In this document: in pieces, positions 17,578-25,349 of the stretch
Layout: the number at the start of each line of letters is the position of its first letter
Numbering within the stretch: position 1 is the first letter of the stretch
Source: Jingyaoa shaoxingensis
GTDB taxonomy: Bacteria > Bacillota > Clostridia > Lachnospirales > Lachnospiraceae
DNA length: 64,000 nt
Reading direction: 5' to 3'
Assembly (NCBI RefSeq): GCF_014385005.1
Contig: NZ_JACRSZ010000005.1
Span: 73,318 to 137,317, forward strand
The notes under the pieces: model-generated
The model's database searches: none
What the model was told of the DNA's origin: nothing
The model's input: only the letters and a program-made list of their open reading frames with translations
Position numbers and translations under genes: made by a program

Positions 17578-18879
17578 TTACTTTTCTGCATCCAGTAAAG
17601 CCTGAATTCTTGCATTTGCTCCATCAGCCTTTGCCTGAAGATCTTCATCGGAAATTCCCTCAATTGCAGCAGTAATTAATTCGCCAATAATAGTTCTTGC
17701 TTCTCCGCCATCAACCATATACGGTCTGTCAGTTGCAACTCCAACAGGGTTGGATTCGTTAATCACTTCTGCCAGCTGTTCCGGATATGCTGTCTTGGCT
17801 TCTTCGCTTTCCCATGTAGAAGTTCTTGCTGATGAATTTCCGGCAACAAGACCTTTGATATCCTGATCCTTTCCAACTGCCCATTTTACAAATTCCCAGC
17901 TTGCTTCCTTATGTTCAGAACCAGATCCGATTCCAAGCGCCCATGCAGTTACATTAAATGGTGTTGTTCCGGCAGGTCCCTCAGGGAATACACCGTATCC
18001 AACCTTATCAGCTACAAGTGATGCTTCCGGATCAGTTGCAAATGCATACTGGCTGTCACAGTCAATTCGCATTGCTGCCAGTCCCTGTGTAAACAGGTTC
18101 ATTGTTTCTGTCCAGTTCATATTTAAAACACCAGGTGCACAGTATTCTCTACAGAGTTTTCCATAAAATTGAAGTGCTTCAATTGCTTCCGGAGTGTTCA
18201 TAGTTGCATTTCTGTCTTCATCAAAGAAATCTCCGCCAAATCCTCTTAAGAAACCGGAGAACTGTGTAACTGCCGCATTACCTTCTCCTCGAAGTGCCAG
18301 AGCATACACACCGTTATCCGGATCATTTAATTTATCGCACCATTCCAGTAATTCGTCATATGTTTTTGGTGAGCCTTCTAATCCGGCTTTCTCTACCAGT
18401 TCTGTATTCAAATATAATATTTCACGTTCTGTCAGATACGGGATACCATATGCAGTTCCATCCTGACTGGTAATTTCTCTTGCAGACTCGAAGAAATCCT
18501 CATAATCAAATGCCGTATCACCTTCAAAATATGTATTTAATGGTTCAAGCCATCCATTCTTGATATACAGCAATGATTCCTGTAATGGACGATAACCAAA
18601 TACATCCAGGTCTTTGCCGCCTGCAGCGGAAGCAACTGCCACTTTGTTGCTTACCTGTGCGTCCTGCAAAGATTCAAATTCTACATTAATTCCAGTTGCT
18701 TCTTCAAATTCACCAATATCTTTCTGGATTTCTTCCATAAAAGATGAATTACAAACAACAACGCTGATTGTCTGCCCTGCATAGTCCTGTGACAGTCCGG
18801 CATCCTCAGCCCCTGCACCAACTGATAATGCTGTTGCCATCATTGCTCCTGTTAATAATGCTACGTTCCTTTTTTTCAT
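17578..18879 (-). CDS. Extracellular solute-binding protein, family 1 (CUT1 importer)
   Basis: 433-residue receptor for a carbohydrate or sugar acid. Signal peptide MKKRNVALLTGAMMATALSV with cleavage likely after GAGA; no lipobox Cys. Family-1 landmarks: EFEEATGINVEFESL, ASAAGGKDLDVFGYR, YGIPYLTEREILYLNTEL and GWLEPL-type loops. A good upstream RBS (GGAGA). Followed by a leaky hairpin and two permeases. A receptor without a lipid anchor in a Gram-positive is unusual and repeats what is seen in the CUT2 receptor of this window. Confidence 0.92.
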   Translation of the reverse strand: MKKRNVALLTGAMMATALSVGAGAEDAGLSQDYAGQTISVVVCNSSFMEEIQKDIGEFEEATGINVEFESLQDAQVSNKVAVASAAGGKDLDVFGYRPLQESLLYIKNGWLEPLNTYFEGDTAFDYEDFFESAREITSQDGTAYGIPYLTEREILYLNTELVEKAGLEGSPKTYDELLEWCDKLNDPDNGVYALALRGEGNAAVTQFSGFLRGFGGDFFDEDRNATMNTPEAIEALQFYGKLCREYCAPGVLNMNWTETMNLFTQGLAAMRIDCDSQYAFATDPEASLVADKVGYGVFPEGPAGTTPFNVTAWALGIGSGSEHKEASWEFVKWAVGKDQDIKGLVAGNSSARTSTWESEEAKTAYPEQLAEVINESNPVGVATDRPYMVDGGEARTIIGELITAAIEGISDEDLQAKADGANARIQALLDAEK

Positions 18880-18908
18880 TGCTACATCTCCTTTTCTTTT
18901 TATTTTTA

Positions 18909-19886
18909 TTACTTTTTAAATAGCTCTTTATTTACCACATTGACAGGAAATCCACCATGTAAAATGCTGTCAACCCCATCCAATGCTTCATGAACCATAT
19001 TTTTTCTTGCTTCCAGAACATTGCTTCCAATATGTGGTGTAATCACTACATTCTCTATCTTTGCAAGTTCCTCTGATACTCCGGGTTCAAATTCAAAAAC
19101 GTCTGTTGCCGCCCCACGAATCACTTTTTCTTTTAATGCTGTAACCAAATCAGCTTCACACATAACAGGCCCTCTGGCTGCATTTACAAAATATGCTGTT
19201 GGTTTCATTTTTTTGAATGTTTCCAAATTGAAAATATGATGATTTTCTTTTGTATATGGCATATGACAGGAAATCACATCTGCTTTTGCCAGAACCTCTT
19301 CGAATTTCCCATAAGTAGCCCCGAGTCTTTCTTCCTCTTCCGGTGTTTTTCGGAACGGATCATAATACATAACCTTCATTCCCACACCCTGTGCTTTTCT
19401 TCCTACTGCCTGTCCTATCCTGCCATATCCAATGATGCCGATTGTTTTTCCATATAAAAATATATCTCTGTCCAAAAACATATCTGGCTTACATGTTCTT
19501 GTCACACGGAGTTCCCTGTCGTACATGACAATTCCCTTTGTAATGGCAAGCATGATTGCAAATGCCAGTTCCGCCGTTGGTTCCGTTACTGTCGTAAGTG
19601 TGTTCACAACAAATATTTGCTTTTCTGTACAATATTTCCAGTCAATATTGTCATAACCCACTCCAAAATTCGCAACTACTTTTAATTTACGTGCTTTATC
19701 AATCAACTCCTTTTTAAATGGAAAGGCTGATATGGTAAACAAAGCATCGCAGTCTCCTATATATTCTTCCACTTCTTCCATGGAAAAATTACGTTTTTCT
19801 TCGTCCGGAATTATAATTTCAAATTTATTTCTGTATTCTGTAATGATATCTTCCGGTATCCATCCGGTGATCAACAATCTGTTCAT
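18909..19886 (-). CDS. D-isomer-specific 2-hydroxyacid dehydrogenase
   Basis: 325-residue NAD(P)-dependent dehydrogenase. VVANFGVGYDNID, dinucleotide motif GIIGYGRIGQAVGRKA, catalytic Arg in NAARGPVMCEADL, and Glu/His in FEFEPGVSEEL and ITPHIGSNVLEA. Start overlaps the aldolase stop as ATGA; GGGGGAAG upstream. It is a second, clearly different paralogue of the dehydrogenase at 3602-4561. Beside an HpaI-type aldolase it may reduce tartronate semialdehyde, glyoxylate or hydroxypyruvate. Confidence 0.9.
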   Translation of the reverse strand: MNRLLITGWIPEDIITEYRNKFEIIIPDEEKRNFSMEEVEEYIGDCDALFTISAFPFKKELIDKARKLKVVANFGVGYDNIDWKYCTEKQIFVVNTLTTVTEPTAELAFAIMLAITKGIVMYDRELRVTRTCKPDMFLDRDIFLYGKTIGIIGYGRIGQAVGRKAQGVGMKVMYYDPFRKTPEEEERLGATYGKFEEVLAKADVISCHMPYTKENHHIFNLETFKKMKPTAYFVNAARGPVMCEADLVTALKEKVIRGAATDVFEFEPGVSEELAKIENVVITPHIGSNVLEARKNMVHEALDGVDSILHGGFPVNVVNKELFKK

Positions 19887-20665
19887 CGCTCTTCCCCCAA
19901 CTTTCTTGCAATTTTCAATGCTTCTCCTGCTGCCATTCGTATCCAGTCGTATTCATAACACAGAAATATGAAATCTGCTCCCATATCCATCCACATACGA
20001 ATGCTCTCTTCCTTCGGTTCTGACGAAATTCCACATACCACTCCGGATTCCTTGCATGCTTCAAAAACTGTTCGAATACATTCCAGATTTTTTGGATTAT
20101 AGACATCCGGAAGAATTCCCAGAGACGCTGATAAATCAAACTGTCCGACTACGATACCATCTACCCCTTCTACCTTCAGTATTTTTCGAATATTTTCAAC
20201 TCCTTTTTTATGCTCAATCTGCATGATTTTAAATACCTGTGAATCTGAATTCGAAATATACTCCTCGTTAGATACCAAACCATAATGGTTCGATCGGATC
20301 GGACCCATTCCACGCATTCCTTTTGGTGGATAAATACAGGACGCCACTGCTTTTCTGGCTTCTTCTTCTGAATTAATCATTGGAAAAACTACCCCGTCAG
20401 GTCCTAATTCAAGTATCGGTTTGGCAAGTACCGGATCGTTCCACGGAAGTCTGACAATAGCCGCTGCTCCCTCTGCCTGCGCTGCCATAATATGAAGCGT
20501 TGTCTGATATTTATCAAGATTCGAATGTTCGTTCTCTATCCAAACCACATCAAACCCAACAGCCGCCAGCAATTCAGTTATGCAGGGATCCTGTGAACGA
20601 ATATGCGTCCCCACAACAAGCTTCTTTTCATGAAATAATTTATTCAATCTACCTATCTGATACAT
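19883..20665 (-). CDS. HpcH/HpaI-family class II aldolase
   Basis: Metal-dependent aldolase, 260 residues, cleaving 2-keto-3-deoxy acids to pyruvate and an aldehyde. Motifs: VGTHIRSQDPCI, VWIENEHSNLD (catalytic His and metal Glu), VRLPWNDP (Arg), MQIEHKKGVENI and GIVVGQFDLSASLG. First gene of the long operon, with GAGGTGG before the ATG and a near-perfect promoter about 85 bases upstream. It is the natural partner of the IlvD-type dehydratase. Confidence 0.9.
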   Translation of the reverse strand: MYQIGRLNKLFHEKKLVVGTHIRSQDPCITELLAAVGFDVVWIENEHSNLDKYQTTLHIMAAQAEGAAAIVRLPWNDPVLAKPILELGPDGVVFPMINSEEEARKAVASCIYPPKGMRGMGPIRSNHYGLVSNEEYISNSDSQVFKIMQIEHKKGVENIRKILKVEGVDGIVVGQFDLSASLGILPDVYNPKNLECIRTVFEACKESGVVCGISSEPKEESIRMWMDMGADFIFLCYEYDWIRMAAGEALKIARKLGEER

Positions 20666-20756
20666 ATTACCACCTCTGCTTTTTACTAAACGCAGTTTTA
20701 TTATTTGCTAAATTTATTTTGTTGTTTAACCGTTTTGTTTACTTGTCTATACCGTG

Positions 20757-20785
20757 ATTATAAATATCATTTAGTTGTTTGTCAA
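20757..20785 (-). promoter_or_regulatory. Consensus sigma-A promoter of the acid-sugar operon
   Basis: Minus strand TTGACA (20780-20785), 17-base spacer, TATAAT (20757-20762). So strong a promoter must be repressed when unused. ATTTAGTT (20769-20776) lies inside the spacer, and TTGTTTA half-sites flank the start region (20711-20745), candidate operators for the LacI protein encoded just upstream. Confidence 0.85.
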
Positions 20786-20868
20786 CATAAATGCATTATT
20801 TTTTATGCTTTTTGTCACTTTTTCATATATTTCTTTTTTATTTTTTATGCATTTTGTTATTATGCAAT

Positions 20869-20903
20869 CCATTTTTGTTTAGTATTTAGTTAAACAAAAA
20901 TGG
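20869..20903. promoter_or_regulatory. 13-bp palindrome, candidate LacI operator
   Basis: Perfect inverted repeat CCATTTTTGTTTA (20869-20881) and TAAACAAAAATGG (20891-20903) around GTATTTAGT. It lies upstream of the operon promoter and contains ATTTAGTT (20884-20891), shared with both promoters of the island. It may be an auxiliary operator for looping; a second stem-loop terminator is an alternative. Confidence 0.5.
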
Positions 20904-20925
20904 TCCTTGTTTTTTTGTATAATAA

Positions 20926-20960
20926 AAAAACTGTGGTCCATAATCTGAACCACAGTTTTT
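20926..20960 (-). terminator. Rho-independent terminator of the LacI gene
   Basis: AAAAACTGTGGT (20926-20937) and ACCACAGTTTTT (20949-20960), directly after the stop codon; on the minus strand the stem is followed by TTTTTTTATT. It separates the otnK-otnC-lacI unit from the aldolase operon. Confidence 0.9.
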
Positions 20961-21962
20961 CTATGCTTTTTTTACACTGGATCGTATTACAAGACTGCCC
21001 ACAATCTGTATTTTTACATTTCGTACAGCAGAATCCTCTATCGAATCAAATAATAAATCAACTGCTTTTTTTCCTATTAACTCCTTTGGCACCCGTATGG
21101 TTGACAGCGAAGGAAAATTTATTGCTGCAAATGGTATGTCATCAAATCCTATCACAGATACGTCATCAGGAATTTTGTACCCTTTTTTTCTCAGACACTT
21201 TATAGCACCTATTGCAATGGTATCATTATCTGAAAAAATACATTCAGGAATTTTTACTTTGCGCTCCATAAAGTGTTCCATGTCATTATAGGCACCCACC
21301 AATGTCGGGGTCAGTGGAAATTCTCTTCTCACTTCCAGACCAAATTCTTTTGAATATTCCATAAATGCTTTTTTTCTCTCCCGGAAATTCTCGATCTGAT
21401 CATTACTGGAAAAGTATGCAATTTCTTTATATCCATGCTCTTTGAAATATCGAAGTGCAAGATATACATTTTCATCATTATTAATTCCAACACAGTTACA
21501 CGGCCAATTCCTCATGTTATTGTCAACTACTACATATGGTATTGGAATAGATCTTAAAATATTAAATTTGTTCTCAACAATCTCCGTTCCAAGAACAATC
21601 ACGCCCACATATAAATCAAAATCTATTTTTTCCAATTCTTCTTTTTCAAATATATCGACCTGTATAATACTCAGCCTGTAATTTCTTGCCCTGCATCTTT
21701 CTTCCACCGAATCCATAACCGCCGAAATAAACCCCTGGTTCTCTTCTACCAACATTCCATGTTTTCGAAATTTCAGGAACAAGACAATATTTTTATCATC
21801 GTTCTGGATGCTTTTCGTTCTCGTATGAACATATTCATATTTTTCTGCAAGTTCTAAAACGCTTTTTCTTGTTTTATCACTAACCCCCTTTTTTCCATTT
21901 AATACAATTGATACGGTAGCCGGTGATACCCCTGCCAGTTGTGCCAATTCTCTGACCGTCAT
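20961..21962 (-). CDS. LacI-family transcriptional repressor
   Basis: 333 residues. N-terminal HTH MTVRELAQLAGVSPATVSIV with hinge-type VLNGKKGVSDKTRKSVLELA, then a periplasmic-binding-like sensor (GVIVLGTEIVENKF, VGINNDENVYLALRYF, ECIFSDNDTIAIGAIKCL, VSVIGFDDIPFAA). RBS GGGAGG. Probably represses both its own unit (24454 to 20961) and the facing downstream operon (20665 to 6513); the inducer is presumably the imported acid sugar or an intermediate. Confidence 0.94.
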   Translation of the reverse strand: MTVRELAQLAGVSPATVSIVLNGKKGVSDKTRKSVLELAEKYEYVHTRTKSIQNDDKNIVLFLKFRKHGMLVEENQGFISAVMDSVEERCRARNYRLSIIQVDIFEKEELEKIDFDLYVGVIVLGTEIVENKFNILRSIPIPYVVVDNNMRNWPCNCVGINNDENVYLALRYFKEHGYKEIAYFSSNDQIENFRERKKAFMEYSKEFGLEVRREFPLTPTLVGAYNDMEHFMERKVKIPECIFSDNDTIAIGAIKCLRKKGYKIPDDVSVIGFDDIPFAAINFPSLSTIRVPKELIGKKAVDLLFDSIEDSAVRNVKIQIVGSLVIRSSVKKA

Positions 21963-21979
21963 TCTATTCCTCCCTTTAA

Positions 21980-22570
21980 TTACGGCAGAAGGCTAACATT
22001 CTTTTCTCTTAAATACCATGCAACTTTTGCACTTTCCTCTAACTCTTCTGCCCCGTAAAATGCCTTAATAATATCTCCCCCTCCAACAAGCTGACCATGA
22101 TTTTTTAACAAATACCCTCTTTTTTCATCTGCACGTTCTGCAAATAACGCAAATAATTCTTCTGTCCCAGGCGGTGCATATGGTATAACCCCAATCTTTC
22201 CAAGTTTCATCTCAAGATATGGCGTGTACTTTGGAATCGTATTTTCTCCGTCCAGGCATGAGAATATTACACTATAAAAACTATGTATATGTACAATTGC
22301 TCTGACTTTATGATTTTTTTCATAGAAAATCTTATGAAGTGGTAGCTCTTTACTCGGTTTCACTTCATTATATCTTTTTCCCGAAAAATCTACAATCGAA
22401 AATTCGGTCTTTTTTAAAGTTCCAAAACATGTTCCACTTCCGGAAATATAAATTTTATCATTATGTATAAAGCTTAAATTTGCGGAAGATCCATTTGTTT
22501 TATTTCTATCAAACAGACTATGAGCTACCCATATTGCCTGTTCCAGTTTTTTCTCAAGTTCCTGCTCCAT
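21980..22570 (-). CDS. otnC: Class II aldolase/adducin-family protein, OtnC-like 3-oxo-tetronate 4-phosphate decarboxylase
   Basis: About 196 residues from MEQELEKKLEQ (GGGGG roughly 11 bases upstream; a longer reading overlaps the kinase gene). Phosphate-binding SSANLSFIHNDKIYISGSG, metal histidines in IVHIHSFYSV and LLKNHGQLVGGG. Class II aldolases next to a DUF1537 kinase are the OtnC decarboxylases of threonate/erythronate pathways, giving DHAP and CO2. A fuculose-phosphate-type aldolase remains possible; the kinase partner favours OtnC. Confidence 0.75.
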   Translation of the reverse strand: MEQELEKKLEQAIWVAHSLFDRNKTNGSSANLSFIHNDKIYISGSGTCFGTLKKTEFSIVDFSGKRYNEVKPSKELPLHKIFYEKNHKVRAIVHIHSFYSVIFSCLDGENTIPKYTPYLEMKLGKIGVIPYAPPGTEELFALFAERADEKRGYLLKNHGQLVGGGDIIKAFYGAEELEESAKVAWYLREKNVSLLP

Positions 22571-22577
22571 TGTACTT

Positions 22578-23813
22578 TTACCCCCTTGTATATTCCAAAG
22601 CCCTGATAAAAAAATCTTTTTTTCCAAAGTTACCAGACTTTAAAACCAATCTCATTTCTGGTTCCTGCACCGGTATTAATACCGGCACTCCAGGCGCAAT
22701 ACTGCCTCCAACATAATACCTGTCATATCCGAGTTTTTTTGTTACAGCTCCGGAAGTTTCTCCTCCGGCTACAATCACCCGCGTTCTTCCTTCTCGCACA
22801 AACTGCTGTGCAATTTGAGCCTGAATTTGCTCTATAAGCATGGAAATATTCTCATTTTTCTGATTTTCTGTAACTGTAGAGGCATCTTCTGAACTGTATA
22901 GCAGAATGTCATCCTCTTTCCATTTGCCAATTACTTTCCATATGGTATCAACACTTTCTGTTCCCTCCAGAATTTTTCGTGGACTCATTTTATAGGCTTT
23001 CTTTCCTGTCTCTAAATACTCTGCTATCTGTCCAAGCGTGGCTACTGAGCAGCTCCCTGCAATAATAATTGCCGGAGTTTCCTGCCCTTTTATCAGTTCC
23101 ATCTCCTGATGTTCCAACTTTTCTGCCAAAAATGTACTAACCCCTGAGCCTCCGGTTAACAATTTAAATTTTTCAAATATTTCTACAATCCGTTTTCCCT
23201 GTTCCTGTTCATAAAAATCCGGCACAAAATATATATGTTTCTTTTTTCTCTGATATTCACCCATCCATTCCTGAACATCCGGCTTTTCACAGATCTCCTT
23301 CGGCATAACAACCACTTCTCCGGAACTTTGTTGTCTCATAAGTTCCTTAATGCGACAATCCCACATAGGTGTTAATGGATGATCTTTCATTGAACTATTC
23401 TGTAATTCCACTCCGTTTACATACAGGCATCCGTTTCTGACTGTTCTTCCATTAACCGGAAGAGCCGGGCAGACTACGGTAGCTGTTTCTCCCAGATAAT
23501 CCATGGCTGCATCTATAACAGGACCAATATTTCCATCCTTTTTGCAATCGAAAGTGGAACAATATTTTATATAATACTGTTTTGTCCCCTGTTCTCTCAG
23601 CCATGCAAGTGCTTCTACACTCTCTTTTACTGCTTCTTCTTTTGGTTCAGTTCTAGTCTTCAGCGCAATAACAGCCACATCCGCATCTTCTGTTTTTATA
23701 TCAGCTTCAGGAATTCCATTAAACAGAATTGTTGATATTCCTTTTTCTGCAAAAAAAGATGCCCAGTCACTCGCCCCCGTAAAATCATCTGCAATACATC
23801 CAATCTGAATCAT
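22578..23813 (-). CDS. otnK: Four-carbon acid sugar kinase (DUF1537 family, OtnK-like)
   Basis: 411 residues. N-terminal sugar-acid domain begins IGCIADDFTGASDWASFFAE (acidic DDFTGA motif), C-terminal nucleotide domain holds VIVAGGETSGAVTKKLG and PGVPVLIP. Known members phosphorylate 3-oxo-tetronates, D-threonate or D-erythronate. RBS AAGGAG. It ends 8 bases before the start of the adjacent aldolase-family decarboxylase, a pairing established for C4 acid-sugar catabolism. Confidence 0.88.
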   Translation of the reverse strand: MIQIGCIADDFTGASDWASFFAEKGISTILFNGIPEADIKTEDADVAVIALKTRTEPKEEAVKESVEALAWLREQGTKQYYIKYCSTFDCKKDGNIGPVIDAAMDYLGETATVVCPALPVNGRTVRNGCLYVNGVELQNSSMKDHPLTPMWDCRIKELMRQQSSGEVVVMPKEICEKPDVQEWMGEYQRKKKHIYFVPDFYEQEQGKRIVEIFEKFKLLTGGSGVSTFLAEKLEHQEMELIKGQETPAIIIAGSCSVATLGQIAEYLETGKKAYKMSPRKILEGTESVDTIWKVIGKWKEDDILLYSSEDASTVTENQKNENISMLIEQIQAQIAQQFVREGRTRVIVAGGETSGAVTKKLGYDRYYVGGSIAPGVPVLIPVQEPEMRLVLKSGNFGKKDFFIRALEYTRG

Positions 23814-23830
23814 TCTTTTTCTCCTTCCTA

Positions 23831-24454
23831 CTACTTGTTTCTTTTTACAACTCCGATCCTTTCAAATACCCATAAATAAATCTGTGCCTGTATATAACCG
23901 AAACCGGCAAAGCCCACTGTAATCCATATTGGTAATAATTTTACCGTTAATGTGAATGCAAATATTTCTATACCTAACAGCAATGTAAGAAGTAGTGTAT
24001 AAACCAAACATTTCACTCCACCTGCAAACGAAATCGTAATTAACTCATATACTTTTCTCTTTTCCATAGCAACAAGAGGAAAATAATATAGCCCTGTAAT
24101 AAACACACATATTCCTGTTACACACGCAATCCACGTACAGATATATTTTCCTGCTACAGGCATGGAGCCGGCAATCTTTATCTCCATCACAAGAATCCCT
24201 GCTATTCCGACCAGAATTCCGAATCCAATCTCTGCTTTCCCCCAGCCTTCCCGAATGGACTGCATATAATTATGAAAAACCCTGTCATCCTTCTCACAAA
24301 CCCATTTTATCAGGCTTCCATACATTCCCTCTAATGCCATTCCTATTGTAAAAACAGGTATACATGTAAAAAGAAACAAAATATTAACTATCGCAATCTT
24401 ACTAATTTTATCCATCGCTTTCATAAAACCGCTGTCATACTGTAACCAGTTCAT
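23831..24454 (-). CDS. DUF624 (YesL-family) membrane protein
   Basis: 207 residues with about five membrane spans (IVNILFLFTCIPVFTIGMAL, GFGILVGIAGILVMEI, ICTWIACVTGICVFITGLYY and two more). The N-terminal MNWLQYDSGFMKAMDKI is typical of YesL. The family accompanies carbohydrate importers in Firmicutes with unknown mechanism. First gene of the unit, start preceded by AAGGAT. Confidence 0.85.
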   Translation of the reverse strand: MNWLQYDSGFMKAMDKISKIAIVNILFLFTCIPVFTIGMALEGMYGSLIKWVCEKDDRVFHNYMQSIREGWGKAEIGFGILVGIAGILVMEIKIAGSMPVAGKYICTWIACVTGICVFITGLYYFPLVAMEKRKVYELITISFAGGVKCLVYTLLLTLLLGIEIFAFTLTVKLLPIWITVGFAGFGYIQAQIYLWVFERIGVVKRNK

Positions 24455-24487
24455 AATTATCCTTCATATTATTAATCTTTTTATTAA

Positions 24488-24529
24488 ATTATATAATTAA
24501 TTTTACTAAATTTCAACTAAATTTTAGTA
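24488..24529 (-). promoter_or_regulatory. Promoter of the DUF624-otnK-otnC-lacI unit with overlapping inverted repeat
   Basis: Minus strand TTGAAA (24511-24516), 17-base spacer, TATAAT (24488-24493). TACTAAA (24504-24510) and TTTAGTA (24523-24529) form a perfect inverted repeat over the -35 box, and AACTAAAT (24515-24522) repeats the octamer found at the aldolase promoter. Likely operator of the LacI repressor. Confidence 0.72.
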
Positions 24530-24543
24530 TTTTCATTTTAGTT

Positions 24544-25150
24544 TCAACTCTGAAGCTTCTGTTCCTGTCCCTTTATATCAGACTCCAGCTGGGAAATTAT
24601 ATTCTTTAGCTGTTCTGTATAAACGGAATAACTGGTATCATCCGGTTCTTCTGTATCCGTCTTTTCCAGAAGATTTTTCAGTTCCTCTGTCAGGCTTTGC
24701 GCCTGTTTCTCTGCCTCTGCCATCTTCATGGTCAGTTCCCTGCAAAGTTCTTCGGTTGTTTTTTCACTGTCTTCTGCCTCGCCATTATCCGGCCTGGAAT
24801 CATCAATTTCTCCGGATGCAGGTTCCGTCTCCGGCTGAAATATCTCTGACTCACTCTGGTTCTCAGATTCTGTCTCGCTTTCTGATTCACTTTCTTTCTC
24901 AGATTCCTGCTGATTCGCTGCTCCTGACATTTTCTATTTCATTTGTCTGATAGGTACGGATATACTCTGCATTTTCCGCATCTGCCTCAGCAGACTCCCA
25001 GGTGTATTTTGCTTCCAGGACTCCCTGATCATAGGCAAGCTGTGTATCTGTCAATGTACTGGCTGATTTGATGATTGCCGCTTCATAATAGGCACACGCC
25101 GCCTGATAGCTCTATTCTGTCAGCTTCAAAATGGCGTCCCCTTCTGCCAG
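24544..25150 (-). pseudogene. Remnant of an HlyD/RND-type periplasmic adaptor protein
   Basis: Two reading frames carry parts of one coiled-coil adaptor. From 25150: LAEGDAILKLTE, a TAG stop (25112-25114), then SYQAACAYYEAAIIKSAS, DTQLAYDQGVLEAKYTWESA and AEYIRTYQTNEIEN, typical of adaptor hairpins. Near 24930 the frame shifts and a Glu/Ser-rich 128-residue reading follows (ESEKESESESETESENQ), with a coiled coil (EELCRELTMKMAEAEKQAQ) and a premature stop. Lipoyl and beta-barrel domains and any export partner are absent. The 128-residue part alone could be called a hypothetical protein. Confidence 0.6.
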
Positions 25151-25290
25151 CTATCTTCCCCATCTTATTTCTGTTCACCATTTTCATTCTCCCGTTTTTC
25201 CATATCATATTGCATCTGAATCATTACTTTCCGGATAATAGTAATGGAATAAGTTGAACTGAATTTAAACTTTACGTTTTCATAAAAAAA

Positions 25291-25322
25291 GACGGAACCG
25301 GGCAATATGCCTTTATTCCGTC
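25291..25322 (-). terminator. Rho-independent terminator of the BTAD regulator gene
   Basis: GACGGAA (25291-25297) and TTCCGTC (25316-25322) with an inner GGGCAATATGCC stem; on the minus strand followed by TTTTTTTATG. Confidence 0.85.
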
Positions 25323-25349
25323 TCTTTCTGTCATTTCTTTTTTCTGACT

